Source: Chthoniobacter flavus (GTDB lineage: Bacteria; Verrucomicrobiota; Verrucomicrobiia; Chthoniobacterales; Chthoniobacteraceae). Taken from it: a stretch of DNA of 64,000 nt. Each line of letters opens with the position of its first letter. Positions within the stretch are counted from its first letter, which is position 1. The stretch covers positions 37,499 through 101,498 of the forward strand of contig CAMAUX010000016.1 in the NCBI GenBank assembly GCA_945861435.1, read 5' to 3'. Shown one piece after another: positions 9,642 to 19,249 of the stretch. The position numbers were made by a program, and so were the translations under genes. Under the pieces are notes generated by a model. It did not search any database, was not told the origin of the DNA, and worked only from the letters and a program-made list of their open reading frames with translations.

Positions 9642-11210
9642 TTACTCCCACTCGATGGTGGCCGGGGGCTTGCTGCTGATGTCGTAGCAGACGCGGTTGA
9701 CGCCCTTGACCTCGTTGATGATGCGGGTGGAGATGCGGGCCAGCAGTTCGTAGGGGAGGCGGACCCAGTCGGCGGTCATGCCGTCCTGACTTTCCACGAT
9801 ACGCAGGGCGATGGTGTTTTCGTAAGTGCGTTCATCGCCCATGACGCCGACGCTGCGCACGGGGAGGAGGACTGCGAAGCTCTGCCAGACTTTGTAGTAC
9901 CAGCCGGCGGCCTTCATTTCGCCGACGACGATGGCGTCGGCTTCGCGCAGGACGCGGAGGCGTTCGCGGGTGATGTCGCCGAGGATGCGCACGGCGAGGC
10001 CCGGGCCCGGGAAGGGCTGGCGCTGGACGATTTCGTTGGGCAGGCCGAGTTCCGCGCCGACGAGGCGTACCTCGTCCTTGAAGAGTTGGCGCAGGGGTTC
10101 GACGAGCTTGAAGCGCATGTTCTTCGGGAGGCCGCCGACGTTGTGGTGGCTCTTGATGAGGGCGGCAGGATTGCCTCCGATGGCGACGGACTCAATGACG
10201 TCCGGGTAGAGGGTGCCCTGCGCGAGGAACTTGAACTTGGATTTTTTGCCGCGGGCAAGGGAGGTGGTGGCGTCCTCGAAGACGCGGACGAACTCGTTGC
10301 CGATGATCTTGCGCTTACGCTCGGGGTCGGTGACGCCCTTGAGCTTTTTGAGGAAGCGGGTGCTGGCGTCGACGTACTTGAGCTTGATCTGGAAGTGGTC
10401 TCCGAAGAGGCGCTGGACGGCTTCGGCTTCCTGGGCGCGCAGGACGCCGTTGTTGACGAAGACGCAGGTGAGTTGGTCGCCGATGGCCTTGTGCAGAAGC
10501 GCGGCCGCGACGCTGGAATCCACGCCGCCGCTGAGCCCGAGGATCACGTGGTCATCGCCGACTTGTGCGCGGATCTCCTCGCAGCTTTGGTCGATGAAGG
10601 AGCCCATGGTCCAGTCCTTGGAGGCGCCGCAGATGCGGAAGACGAAGTTCTGGATGAGCTCTTTGCCGCGCGGGGTGTGGACGACCTCGGGATGGAATTG
10701 GAGGCCGTAGAAGTGTTTCTTGGGCTGTTCGATGGCCGCGAATTCGCTGTTGTCTGTGGTGCCGACTGCATGGAAGCCGCGGGGGAGTTTGGTGAGCTTG
10801 TCTCCGTGGCTGTTCCAGATTTCCATCGAGGCGCCGAGACCGTGGAAGAGTGGGCATTTGCGGTCGGCGACCTTGAGTTTGCCGGAGCCGTATTCGCGGC
10901 GCTCTGAGTGTTCGACTTTGCCGCCGAGGTGATGGCCCATGAGCTGCATCCCGTAGCAGATGCCGAGGACGGGCAGGTTGAGGGAGAAGAGGGCGGGGTC
11001 GGGATGAGGGGCGTGCTTGGAATAAACGCTGGAAGGGCCGCCGCTAAGGATGATGCCGCTGGCGCCCATGGCCGCGATCTCGGCGGCGGGGGTGTCGTAG
11101 CGAACGATCTGGGAGTAGACTTGGCACTCGCGCACGCGGCGGGCGATGACCTGGGTGTACTGCGAGCCGAAGTCGAGGATGACGATTTTTGAAAAAGGTT
11201 TTTCAGCCAT
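9642..11210 (-). CDS. guaA: GMP synthase (glutamine-hydrolysing)
   Basis: 522 residues from ATG 11210. Converts XMP to GMP using glutamine-derived ammonia, the last step of guanine nucleotide synthesis. The class I amidotransferase domain has the nucleophile C85 in [16 protein letters not shown] and the His/Glu dyad in FHPEVVHT; the ATP-pyrophosphatase domain has [17 protein letters not shown]; the C-terminal dimerisation domain carries [12 protein letters not shown] and ends KPPATIEWE. The open frame extends another 61 codons upstream, but that part is unlike the family, so the start immediately before [14 protein letters not shown] is used. Confidence 0.96.
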   Translation of the reverse strand: MAEKPFSKIVILDFGSQYTQVIARRVRECQVYSQIVRYDTPAAEIAAMGASGIILSGGPSSVYSKHAPHPDPALFSLNLPVLGICYGMQLMGHHLGGKVEHSERREYGSGKLKVADRKCPLFHGLGASMEIWNSHGDKLTKLPRGFHAVGTTDNSEFAAIEQPKKHFYGLQFHPEVVHTPRGKELIQNFVFRICGASKDWTMGSFIDQSCEEIRAQVGDDHVILGLSGGVDSSVAAALLHKAIGDQLTCVFVNNGVLRAQEAEAVQRLFGDHFQIKLKYVDASTRFLKKLKGVTDPERKRKIIGNEFVRVFEDATTSLARGKKSKFKFLAQGTLYPDVIESVAIGGNPAALIKSHHNVGGLPKNMRFKLVEPLRQLFKDEVRLVGAELGLPNEIVQRQPFPGPGLAVRILGDITRERLRVLREADAIVVGEMKAAGWYYKVWQSFAVLLPVRSVGVMGDERTYENTIALRIVESQDGMTADWVRLPYELLARISTRIINEVKGVNRVCYDISSKPPATIEWE

Positions 11211-11257
11211 GGGGTGGTGCGGATTGTGCGCTTGGTTCGCGCGGCGGAGTGAGTGGT

Positions 11258-11458
11258 TCAGTTGCCGACCCGGGAGGATTCCCGGATGACGGGGCCGTCG
11301 GAGCGGTCGGGTTGGTAGAGGGCGCCGTTGCCGGACAGGGCATTCTGGATCCTGTTGGTGGACTGGCGTGCACGTGGCAGTTCGCTTTCGCATCCGCTCA
11401 CGGCGAGCCCGGCCAGAAGGAGGAACCAGAAGGACGCGGCTTTCATGGGCGAGGTCAT
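11258..11458 (-). CDS. Small predicted lipoprotein
   Basis: 66 residues. The start ATG at 11458 is supported by an AAGGAG seven bases upstream, one of the clearest ribosome sites in the window; a second ATG lies four codons later. A short positive N-terminus is followed by a hydrophobic stretch and a lipobox LAVSGC, so the mature protein would begin at that cysteine and be lipid-anchored. The mature part is only about 45 residues, polar, and contains [14 protein letters not shown] recognise no family. It lies between guaA and argG on the same strand. Confidence 0.65.
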   Translation of the reverse strand: MTSPMKAASFWFLLLAGLAVSGCESELPRARQSTNRIQNALSGNGALYQPDRSDGPVIRESSRVGN

Positions 11459-11538
11459 AATGGGCTCCTTTGGCGGTGGCAAGCGGTGGATCTGATGGGA
11501 AGCGGAGACGGCAGCGGTGTGGGGTTTCCTAGAAGGGT

Positions 11539-12828
11539 TCAGGTGCCGTGGACGCGGGAGGCGACCTTGAGGCGGAGGGCGTTGAGGGCGATGAAACCCG
11601 TGGCGTCGCTCTGATTGTAGGCCTTGGTGGGGTCGGCCTCCATGGTGGCGATGTCCGGATTGTAGAGGCTCAGCGGGCTCTTGCGGCCTGCGGCGATGAC
11701 GTTGCCCTTGTACAACTTCACGCGAACGGTGCCCGAAACGTTCTTCTGGGACTCGGTGACGAGGGTTTGGAGGGCGAGCCGTTCGGGAGCGAACCAGAAG
11801 CCGTTGTAGACGAGGCCCGCGTACTTGGGGATGAGCGAGTCGCGCAGATGCATGACTTCGCGGTCCATGGTGATGGATTCCATCTGGCGGTGGCCGAAGT
11901 GGAGGATGGCGCCGCCCGGGGTCTCGTAGACGCCGCGCGACTTCATGCCGACAAACCGATTCTCGACCATGTCGACGCGGCCGATGCCGTGTCTGCCGCC
12001 GAGTTTGTTGAGCACACGCATGACGCCGAGCGGGCTGAGGCGCGCATGGCCATCGGCTGTGAAGGTGACGGAATTGTGGAGGCCGAGTTCGTGGAGGAGG
12101 GGCTCGATCTTCTCCGTGCCGACGGCGACACAGATGCCCTTTTCAAAGACGAGTTCCACGTACTCGGCGTGGTCGGGCGCCTGTTCGGGCGAGACGCTGA
12201 GAACGTACATGTCCTGAGCTTCGGGGGCGCTGGCGTCGAACCATGGGTCTTCGAGGATGCCGCTCTCGAAGCTGATGTGCAGAAGATTGCGGTCCATCGA
12301 ATAGGGCTTCTTGGCGGAGGCCTGAACGGGGATCTTGTTCTCCTCGGCGTACTTGATCATCTCGGCGCGGCCGGGGAACTGAGCGCGGAAGCGTTCCTGG
12401 CGCCACGGGGCGATGACGTCGAGCTCGGGAGCGAGCGCCGCTGCGGTGAGTTCGAAGCGGACCTGATCGTTGCCCTTGCCTGTGGCGCCGTGAGCGACGG
12501 CGTCGGCCTTTTCGCTGCGGGCGATTTCTACCATGCGCTTGGCGATGAGGGGGCGCGCGATGCTGGTGCCAAGGAAGTACTGGCCTTCGTAGATGGCGCC
12601 CGCCTGGATCATGGGGAAGATGAAATCGGAGGCGAACTCCTCGCGCAGGTCGTCGATGAAGCATTTGCTGGCGCCGGTGCGCAGGGCCTTGGCTTCGAGA
12701 CCGTCGAGCTCCTCCTCCTGGCCGACGTCCGCGCAGAAGGCGACGATTTCCGCGCTGTAGGTTTCCTTGAGCCAGGTGAGAAGGACGGAGGTATCCAGAC
12801 CTCCCGAGTAAGCGACGACGATTTTCAT
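11539..12828 (-). CDS. argG: Argininosuccinate synthase
   Basis: 429 residues. Joins citrulline and aspartate with ATP in arginine synthesis. N-terminal PP-loop [26 protein letters not shown]; conserved [15 protein letters not shown] and [15 protein letters not shown]; the citrulline/aspartate-binding blocks and [20 protein letters not shown] are all present. It is slightly longer than the usual ~400 residues because of its C-terminal end ([20 protein letters not shown]). No other arg gene is adjacent. The 276 bases upstream to the divergent DUF3467 gene hold no convincing gene. Confidence 0.96.
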   Translation of the reverse strand: MKIVVAYSGGLDTSVLLTWLKETYSAEIVAFCADVGQEEELDGLEAKALRTGASKCFIDDLREEFASDFIFPMIQAGAIYEGQYFLGTSIARPLIAKRMVEIARSEKADAVAHGATGKGNDQVRFELTAAALAPELDVIAPWRQERFRAQFPGRAEMIKYAEENKIPVQASAKKPYSMDRNLLHISFESGILEDPWFDASAPEAQDMYVLSVSPEQAPDHAEYVELVFEKGICVAVGTEKIEPLLHELGLHNSVTFTADGHARLSPLGVMRVLNKLGGRHGIGRVDMVENRFVGMKSRGVYETPGGAILHFGHRQMESITMDREVMHLRDSLIPKYAGLVYNGFWFAPERLALQTLVTESQKNVSGTVRVKLYKGNVIAAGRKSPLSLYNPDIATMEADPTKAYNQSDATGFIALNALRLKVASRVHGT

Positions 12829-13104
12829 AAAAGGGTTGCCGTTTTAGCTATGGATCGCTCTGGAGGAAACAGGGATTTTTCGTGGACTGCAGACAACGCT
12901 TGGTGCCGGGCCGTTTGCGGGGAGGATGTCGACTCTGCAGGTGAGGGTGGTGTGGTCCCATCTCGCGCCTCTGTTGGTCGGTGCGGAGAGAAGGGCGCCT
13001 CGGCTTCGACTGCACCCACTGGTATTCTCACCTAGCTAATCGTGTTGTTTTTTTGGGGGCGCTTGGCTGTTGCAATGCGTGCCCGGACTGATAGTAGGGG
13101 AGGC

Positions 13105-13437
13105 ATGTCTCAACCGACCCCTACCCCCCAGACGCAGATCCAGATCCGTTATCAGGACTTCACCGCGCGCTTTTCCAATCACGCGCTGGTGACGGTCGGA
13201 GCGGAAGAGGTTTACATCGACTTCACCTCTGGTCTTGTGCCCGACATGCCCGGCCAGCTGCTGATGCCCATCCACACGCGGATTGCGATGACGCCGTCCG
13301 CCGTGGTGCGCCTCACCCAGTTGCTGGCGCAGACGGTGCAGAACTTCCAGGTGGTGCAGGTGCAGCCGCCCGTGGGCAATGAGCCGCCCGCGCCCGCAGT
13401 GCCGATCAACAGTCCCTCAGACGCGCCCAAGGCGTAA
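13105..13437 (+). CDS. DUF3467 family protein
   Basis: 110 residues starting at ATG 13105, which has AGGGGAGG just upstream. The core matches DUF3467: IRYQDFTARFSNHALV, a short strand pair EEVYIDFTSGL, then RIAMTPSAVVRLTQLLAQTVQNF, flanked by proline-rich ends. DUF3467 proteins are small, cytoplasmic and of unknown function. The gene stands alone, divergent from argG and followed 35 bases later by a strong terminator. Confidence 0.8.
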   Translation: MSQPTPTPQTQIQIRYQDFTARFSNHALVTVGAEEVYIDFTSGLVPDMPGQLLMPIHTRIAMTPSAVVRLTQLLAQTVQNFQVVQVQPPVGNEPPAPAVPINSPSDAPKA

Positions 13438-13472
13438 TCGCCTTCGCGCTGAAGAGTCCAAGCAAGCCTCTC

Positions 13473-13512
13473 AAAACCACGCGTCCGGGAAACCGGGCGC
13501 GTGGTTTTTTTT
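13473..13512 (+). terminator. Intrinsic terminator after the DUF3467 gene
   Basis: A near-perfect hairpin: left arm AACCACGCGTCCGG, GAAA tetraloop, right arm CCGGGCGCGTGGTT, with one T-G wobble pair, followed by a run of eight T. The A-run on the left side could let it also end transcripts from the opposite strand (convergent trxB), although the T-run in that direction is only four bases. Confidence 0.9.
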
Positions 13513-13643
13513 GAGCGGATGCCGTGGCTGCCAGCTCGGGTTTGAACCGACGATCCGCACGGCGCACGGCTTCCGCGCCTGTGAGCGTTGAGGATCAGAA
13601 AGAGGTGGGGAGTGCAGGAGGACCGCGGCGTGCCGGACGGTTG

Positions 13644-14570
13644 TCAGTGGGGTTCGAGATGGGAGAGGTAGCGCTCGGCGTCGAGGGCGGCGGCGCAGCC
13701 CTGACCCGCGGCGGTGATGGCCTGGCGGTAGACGTGGTCTGCGACATCCCCTGCGGCAAAGACGCCGGGGATGTTGGTCTGTGTGCCATTGCGCTGGAGG
13801 AGGTAGCCGTTTTCGTCCATGTCGAGCTGGCCCTTGAAAGGGGCGGTGTTAGGAACGTGGCCGATGGCGACGAAGACGCATTTGACCTCGAGTTCACGGG
13901 TGGCGCCGGACTTGAGGTTGCGCAGCGTGACGGCGCGCATCTCGCCGGAATCGTCCGTGAGGTACTCGGCGAGCTCGGTGTGCCAGATGGGCTCGATCTT
14001 TGGGTTGGCGAGCGCGCGGTCTGCCATGATTTTGGAAGCGCGCAGACCGTCGCGGCGGTGGATGAGGTAGACCTTGGAGGCGAAGCGGGTGAGGAAGGAG
14101 GCTTCTTCGCAGGCGGAGTCGCCGCCGCCGATGACGCAGACGGGGACGTTGCGGTAGAAGGCGCCGTCGCAGGTGGCGCAGGAGGTGAGGCCGTGGCCGA
14201 CGAGCTCCTTTTCGCGGGGGAGTCCGAGCCAGCGTGCGGAGGCGCCGCTGGCGACGACGAGCGATTGGGTTTCGACCCACTGGCTGTCGAGTTTGACGCG
14301 GACATGGCCCGTGGCGGGTTCGAAGGCTTCGACTGTGGCGTACTGGAAGCGGGCGCCGAAGCGTTCGGCCTGAGCCTTCATGTTCATGATGAGCTCGGGG
14401 CCGTCGATGCCTTCCTTAAAGCCGGGGAAATTTTCCACGAGGGTGGTGGTGCTGAGCTGGCCGCCGGGTTCGTGGCCTTCGAGGACGAGGGGTGCGAAGT
14501 TGGCGCGTGCGGCGTAGATGGCTGCAGTGAGGCCGGCGCAACCGGTGCCGACGATGATCATCTTTTCCAT
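13644..14570 (-). CDS. trxB: Thioredoxin reductase
   Basis: 308 residues. FAD/NADPH enzyme that reduces thioredoxin. N-terminal FAD-binding GTGCAGLTAAIYAARA, EGHEPGGQL, redox-active CATC at 131-134 within GLTSCATCDGAFY, NADPH site GGGDSACEEASFL, and C-terminal GVFAAGDVADHVYRQAITAAGQGC. Ends FAD-domain style at normal family length. Convergent with the DUF3467 gene, with the terminator between them. Confidence 0.95.
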   Translation of the reverse strand: MEKMIIVGTGCAGLTAAIYAARANFAPLVLEGHEPGGQLSTTTLVENFPGFKEGIDGPELIMNMKAQAERFGARFQYATVEAFEPATGHVRVKLDSQWVETQSLVVASGASARWLGLPREKELVGHGLTSCATCDGAFYRNVPVCVIGGGDSACEEASFLTRFASKVYLIHRRDGLRASKIMADRALANPKIEPIWHTELAEYLTDDSGEMRAVTLRNLKSGATRELEVKCVFVAIGHVPNTAPFKGQLDMDENGYLLQRNGTQTNIPGVFAAGDVADHVYRQAITAAGQGCAAALDAERYLSHLEPH

Positions 14571-14697
14571 AGGTGGGCGGAGAATAAAGCGGAGCGCTTG
14601 GGCCGGGGCAAACGTGGAAAGTGGAAAAACCTGTCAGAGTAGTGCGTGGCGTTTGTGAATTCTTCCCGACGTTGGGGTCGGGGCTTTACGGGGGGCG

Positions 14698-16296
14698 ATG
14701 AACGTGGCTTTAGTGAATTCGAGCGTGAAATCCACTCCAATTCCTCCGGCGGTTCTTCGCTCGGCGAAGAAGGTTAAAAAGGTGCAAAAGGTGCAAAAGG
14801 TGCATGTGGTCAGGGCTGTGAAGCACTACGTCCTAGACACCAACGTCCTGATCCACGATCCGCAGTCGATGTTCCAGTTCGAGGACAACATCGTCTGGAT
14901 CCCGGTGGAGGTGCTCGAGGAACTCGACAATTTCAAGGGGGAGCCGACGACGCGCGGGGCGAATGCGCGGGAGGTGCACCGGCGGTTGAACGCGCGCTTT
15001 GACTCCACGGAGCAGATGAAGAAGGGGGCGGTGCTGGAGAACGGGGGACGCCTGCACGTGTGCATCAATCCGCACATTCAGTTCAACGACAAGGGATGGG
15101 AACTGCTCGACGAGTCGCCCCGGTTCCGGATGGTGCGTGCGCTTTTCCCGGACATGGCGGTGAAGGACAATCGGATCCTTGCGAGCGCGGTGTATCTGGC
15201 GGACACGCAGACGAGCCCGACGATCCTTGTCACCAAGGACATCAACATGCAGCTCAAGGCGCGCACGCTGGGGCTGGAGGCGCAGGATTACCGGACGGAT
15301 CGTGTGGAGGACGGGGACATTCGGCGCACGCAGCGGCGCGGGGCGTCGGAGGAGTTCGAGGCGTTCGACATCGCGGGGCACACCCTGCAGGCCTTCGCGA
15401 GCCAGCAGCAGATCGTGATTCCGGAGGCGGCGCACTTTCTGCCAAACCAGTATGTGCTGCTGCGCAATGCGGAGGAGCCAAGCCACGGAGTGCCTGCGTG
15501 TCATGTGCGCGGCGGGCAGTTTCGGAAGCTGCACACCGACCACGTGAACATCCGCGGCGGGCGCAGCCTGCAGGCCGCGAATCTTGGGCAGCGCTTCTTT
15601 TTGGATGCACTCTACAACCCGCAGATCTCGCTGGTGACGGTGTATGGGAAGGCCGGTACGGGAAAGACGCTGCTAAGCGTGGGCTCGGCACTGGAGCAGG
15701 TGCAGTGTGGGGAGTTTGAAAAAATGCTGATCACGCGGGTGATCATGCCCACGGGGCGCGACATTGGTTTTTTGCCGGGGCGCATGGAGGAGAAGATGCA
15801 GCCGTGGTTGCAGCCGGCGTACGATGCACTGGAGTTGCTGCTGGCACGCCCCCGCAAGCCGGAGCAGTTTGACGGGAAGCGCCAGAGCGCCCGGAAGGCT
15901 CCGCAGCAGACGGCATCGGCACAGGGAGCCGGAAACGGCGGTGGCGGTGCTGGTGGGCCGCGTCCTTACACGGCGCTGATGGAGTCTGGGGTTTTGGAGA
16001 TCGAGGCGATCGCGCACATTCGCGGGCGCTCGTTGCCGCGGGCGATTTTCATTGTGGACGAGGCGCAGCAGTTGACGCCGCATGAGGCCAAGACGCTGGT
16101 GACGCGCATGGGCAAGGGGAGCAAGATTGTGATGATCGGAGACCTTGGGCAGATCGACAATCCGTACGTGGACGCGCACACCAACGGGCTTGTGTACACG
16201 CGCAACCGGCTGCAGGGGCAGCCTTTCGCGGCGCATGTGAACCTCTTCAAGGGCGAGCGCAGCGAGATGGCCGAGGTCGCTGCAAACCTGATGTAG
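14698..16296 (+). CDS. PIN-domain plus PhoH ATPase protein (YlaK/PhoH2-like)
   Basis: 532 residues. The N-terminus has a lysine-rich leader with three near-identical nine-base KVQ units, then a PIN nuclease domain starting YVLDTNVLIHDP (about 43-54) with further acidic residues (EELDNF, DNRILASAVYLA, TKDINMQLKARTLG). The C-terminal PhoH ATPase has Walker A YGKAGTGKT (about 315-323), LITRVIMPTGRDIGFLPG, Walker B IFIVDEAQQLTP and IGDLGQIDNPYVD. The family is known as PIN-PhoH/PhoH2, associated with RNA unwinding and cleavage. A G/A-rich insertion (GAGNGGGGAGG) separates two ATPase blocks. The next gene starts two bases after its stop. Confidence 0.9.
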   Translation: MNVALVNSSVKSTPIPPAVLRSAKKVKKVQKVQKVHVVRAVKHYVLDTNVLIHDPQSMFQFEDNIVWIPVEVLEELDNFKGEPTTRGANAREVHRRLNARFDSTEQMKKGAVLENGGRLHVCINPHIQFNDKGWELLDESPRFRMVRALFPDMAVKDNRILASAVYLADTQTSPTILVTKDINMQLKARTLGLEAQDYRTDRVEDGDIRRTQRRGASEEFEAFDIAGHTLQAFASQQQIVIPEAAHFLPNQYVLLRNAEEPSHGVPACHVRGGQFRKLHTDHVNIRGGRSLQAANLGQRFFLDALYNPQISLVTVYGKAGTGKTLLSVGSALEQVQCGEFEKMLITRVIMPTGRDIGFLPGRMEEKMQPWLQPAYDALELLLARPRKPEQFDGKRQSARKAPQQTASAQGAGNGGGGAGGPRPYTALMESGVLEIEAIAHIRGRSLPRAIFIVDEAQQLTPHEAKTLVTRMGKGSKIVMIGDLGQIDNPYVDAHTNGLVYTRNRLQGQPFAAHVNLFKGERSEMAEVAANLM

Positions 16297-16298
16297 CC

Positions 16299-16715
16299 GT
16301 GCGTCCCGAGCCGAAGAAGCGCGTGCCCACGGAGGCCGCCGGAGGAGGGATGGCGGGGTTGAACCAGGCGTTTGACGGGCTGGATTTGGGGCCGTTGAAG
16401 GAGGCGCCGGCGGGTGGGCCGTTCGAGAAATTGCCTGTCCCTAATCAACCCGCCCAGAACCCACTTTGGAAGATGGGGCGCGTGGTGCTGCGCCGCGAGA
16501 CGGCCCATCGGGGCGGCAAGGTGGTGGTCGTGGTGGATGACTTCGCAACGCATCTGCCGCTGTCGGTGATTGAGCGGGTGGCCAAAAAGCTGCGGGGTGC
16601 CTGTGGATGTGGCGGCACGGTGCGCGGGCGCAGCGTGGAGTTGCAGGGGGATCATCCTGCCAAGATCCGCGCGTTGCTGGAGGCGGAAGGGTTCACGGTG
16701 GCTGGGGTGCGTTGA
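16299..16715 (+). CDS. SUI1/eIF1-like translation factor (YciH family)
   Basis: 138 residues from GTG 16299, or 121 from the ATG at 16350, which has GGAGGAGGG directly before it. The C-terminal 80 residues match SUI1: GRVVLRRETAHRGGKVVVVV, then LPLSVIERVAKKLRGACGCGG, TVRGRSVELQGDHPAKIRALL and EAEGFTVAGV. The CGCGGTV motif is diagnostic. Bacterial SUI1 homologues may influence start-codon selection; their role is little known. It is tightly linked to the PIN-PhoH gene, an RNA-related pairing. Confidence 0.82.
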   Translation: MRPEPKKRVPTEAAGGGMAGLNQAFDGLDLGPLKEAPAGGPFEKLPVPNQPAQNPLWKMGRVVLRRETAHRGGKVVVVVDDFATHLPLSVIERVAKKLRGACGCGGTVRGRSVELQGDHPAKIRALLEAEGFTVAGVR

Positions 16716-16838
16716 GTGCGCGGGGCGGCGGGCCTGGATAAGGCGTGAGTGGATGTCGCAAGCTGCTCACGGCAGAGTGTCATTCGGTAAGGATCCTGAC
16801 TAAGGATGGGATCTGGGCAGGGTTTCTTGCCTGTACGA

Positions 16839-19220
16839 ATGCGTCTTCCAAAATTGAGCCATGAGTGTTTGTGTCCGCGCGCGGGCGGGGTTGTGCGTTT
16901 TCTGATGTCTGTGATGGTGGTGCTGCTCGGGATGGGGGCGAGGGGGAACGGTGCGGGTGTGGAGGAGGAGTTCCGCAAGAGCGTGGTGCCGGTGCTGGAG
17001 CAGTACTGCTACGACTGCCATGGCGAGGGATCGAAGAAAGGGGGGCTCGCCTTGGACAAGTTTGGGTCGCTGGGTGAGCATCTGAAGGACACCAAGCACT
17101 GGCTCGCGGTGTGGAAGAACGTGGAAAGCCAGATGATGCCGCCCTCGGAAAAGCCGCAGCTCTCGGCGGAGAAACGCCGGGAGCTGATGGGCTGGATCGA
17201 GAAAGCCGTGTTTCATGTGGACCCGAAGAATCCCGATCCGGGACGCGTGACGGTGCGCCGGCTCAATCGTGAAGAGTACCGCAATTCCGTGCTGGACCTG
17301 CTCGGCGCGCGGTTCAACACGGATGAGGCATTTCCTGCAGACGATACGGGATACGGATTCGACACGATCGGCGATGTGCTCAGCATTTCTCCGCTGCTGA
17401 TGGAGAAGTATCTGGAGGCCGCGCAGGAAGTGGTGCGGATTGCGATTGAAGAGAACGGTCCTCGGATTCCTGTGACGACGCTGTATCCGGGAGAGTTTGC
17501 GTCGGCGGCGGGGCAGAAGCATTCGGCGAAGGCGTTCGCGTTCGGCACGGCGGCGCAGTTTACCAAGGAGCGGTGGATCGAGCATCCGGGACGTTATCGT
17601 GTGAGGATGAAGGTGCGGGTGGGCGGGCAGTCTGAGGGTGGAACGCAGACTGCCGTGATGGCGCTCAAGTTGGAGGGGAAGACGCTGGTGCAGGTGGCGA
17701 TGGACGGTGGGCCGCGCAGGGAACTTGAGGCGCAGCAGGAAGTGGACTTTTCGAAGGGCAAGATGCCGCTGGTGCTGGAGTTGATCCCGGGCACGGCGCC
17801 GGCCGAGGGTCAGGCCGCACTGTCCGCGGGGATGCTGGTGATCGAGTTCACTGGGCCTTTGGATGGAAGCCTTATGGAGTCCGGTCCGTCGTATAAGAAG
17901 GTGTTCCCCGACGGGGCGGCTACGGCCGATGCGACGGAGCGCGAGGCGTACCGGCGCAAGATCCTCGAGTACGTGGCACCGCGGGCGTTCCGGCGTCCGG
18001 TGGACAAGGGGACGGTGGACCGCCTCATCCAGATTGCGCAGGAGGGGGAGAAGACGGCGGCTGGGCGCTTCGAAGCCGGGATCGGGCAGGCGCTGGTGGC
18101 GCTGCTTGCGTCGCCACGGTTTCTTTTCCGGGCCGAGATCCAGCCGGAGCCGAACAATCCGGCGCGGGTGGTGCCGGTGGATGAGTACGCGCTGGCTTCG
18201 AGGCTTTCCTATTTTCTGTGGAGCTCGCTGCCGGATGACGAGTTGTTGCGGGCGGCGGCTGGTGGAGAATTGCGCAAGAATCTGCCGGCGCAGGTGAGCC
18301 GGATGTTGGAGGATCCGCGTTCGCAGCGCCTGGTGCGGAACTTTGTGGGCCAGTGGCTGCAGGCGCGCGATGTGGAGACGGCGAATGTGGATGTCGAACG
18401 GATCCTTGGTGGGAAGGGGGAGGATTTTCGGAAGGCGCGTCCGGCGATGCGCCAAGAGACGGAGATGTTCTTCGCGCATCTGATCAAGGAAGACCGTCCG
18501 CTGCTGGAGCTTTTGGGTGCGGACTATACGTTTCTGAACGAACCGCTGGCCCGGGTTTACGGGGTGGAAGGGGTGAAGGGGCAGGAGATGCGCAAGGTGG
18601 CTTTGCCGGAGGGCAGTCTGCGCCGGGCGGGGATTCTGACGCAGGGGAGCACGCTGTTGGTGACGTCGAATCCCACGCGGACGTCGCCCGTGAAGCGGGG
18701 TCTTTTCATCCTTGAGAACATCCTTGGCACTCCGGCGCCGCCGCCGCCGCCCGACGTGCCGCCTTTGGATGGGAAGAAGAAGGGGAATCTGACGATGCGC
18801 GAGATGATGGAGGTGCATCGAGCGGATGCGCTCTGCGCTTCGTGTCATGCGCGGATGGATCCGCTGGGGCTGGCGCTGGAGAATTTCAATGCGGTGGGGT
18901 TGTTCCGCGAAAAGGACAGCGGCAAGCCGATCGACACGGCGGGCAGGTTGATCACCGGCGAGAAGTTCGCGACCCCGCTGGAACTGGCGGGGGTGATCGC
19001 CAACCAGCGGCGGGAGGACTTTTATCGATGCCTCACGGAAAAGATGCTTACATACGGGCTTGGCCGGGGTTTGGAATATTATGACACGGTGACCGTGATG
19101 GGCATCGTAGACCGCCTCGGATCCGGACCAGCCAACATGCGTAGTTTCCTCCAGCAGATTGTTGAGAGCGCCCCGTTTCAGATGAGGCGCGGGGACGGCT
19201 CGCGTCTTGGCGCGCAGTAG
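16839..19220 (+). CDS. Cytochrome-like DUF1587/DUF1592/DUF1588/DUF1585 protein
   Basis: About 793 residues. Order of domains: a hydrophobic export segment, a c-type haem site CYDCHG near residue 56 with the PVC-type context KKGGLALDKF, DUF1587 (TVRRLNREEYRNSVLDLLG), a carbohydrate-binding-like beta region (about 200-330), DUF1595, DUF1592 (RLSYFLWSSLPDDELL), DUF1588 (TSNPTRTSPVKRGLFILENI) and DUF1585 (CASCHARMDPLGLALENF), which adds a second CxxCH. This family is abundant in Planctomycetes and Verrucomicrobia and is thought to be a periplasmic redox protein. The start is uncertain: GTG 16893 and ATG 16905 would give a more typical short signal peptide. It is followed 29 bases later by its usual DUF1552 partner. 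Confidence 0.85.
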   Translation: MRLPKLSHECLCPRAGGVVRFLMSVMVVLLGMGARGNGAGVEEEFRKSVVPVLEQYCYDCHGEGSKKGGLALDKFGSLGEHLKDTKHWLAVWKNVESQMMPPSEKPQLSAEKRRELMGWIEKAVFHVDPKNPDPGRVTVRRLNREEYRNSVLDLLGARFNTDEAFPADDTGYGFDTIGDVLSISPLLMEKYLEAAQEVVRIAIEENGPRIPVTTLYPGEFASAAGQKHSAKAFAFGTAAQFTKERWIEHPGRYRVRMKVRVGGQSEGGTQTAVMALKLEGKTLVQVAMDGGPRRELEAQQEVDFSKGKMPLVLELIPGTAPAEGQAALSAGMLVIEFTGPLDGSLMESGPSYKKVFPDGAATADATEREAYRRKILEYVAPRAFRRPVDKGTVDRLIQIAQEGEKTAAGRFEAGIGQALVALLASPRFLFRAEIQPEPNNPARVVPVDEYALASRLSYFLWSSLPDDELLRAAAGGELRKNLPAQVSRMLEDPRSQRLVRNFVGQWLQARDVETANVDVERILGGKGEDFRKARPAMRQETEMFFAHLIKEDRPLLELLGADYTFLNEPLARVYGVEGVKGQEMRKVALPEGSLRRAGILTQGSTLLVTSNPTRTSPVKRGLFILENILGTPAPPPPPDVPPLDGKKKGNLTMREMMEVHRADALCASCHARMDPLGLALENFNAVGLFREKDSGKPIDTAGRLITGEKFATPLELAGVIANQRREDFYRCLTEKMLTYGLGRGLEYYDTVTVMGIVDRLGSGPANMRSFLQQIVESAPFQMRRGDGSRLGAQ

Positions 19221-19249
19221 ATCTCCCCTCGATTCACCCCTGACTCCTC

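Noticed and set aside
13530..13590. Reverse-strand tRNA-like 3' half (T-arm-like GGTTCAAACC)
   Set aside because: No matching acceptor strand, no U33 in the would-be anticodon loop and no proper CCA position; probably chance or a decayed remnant.
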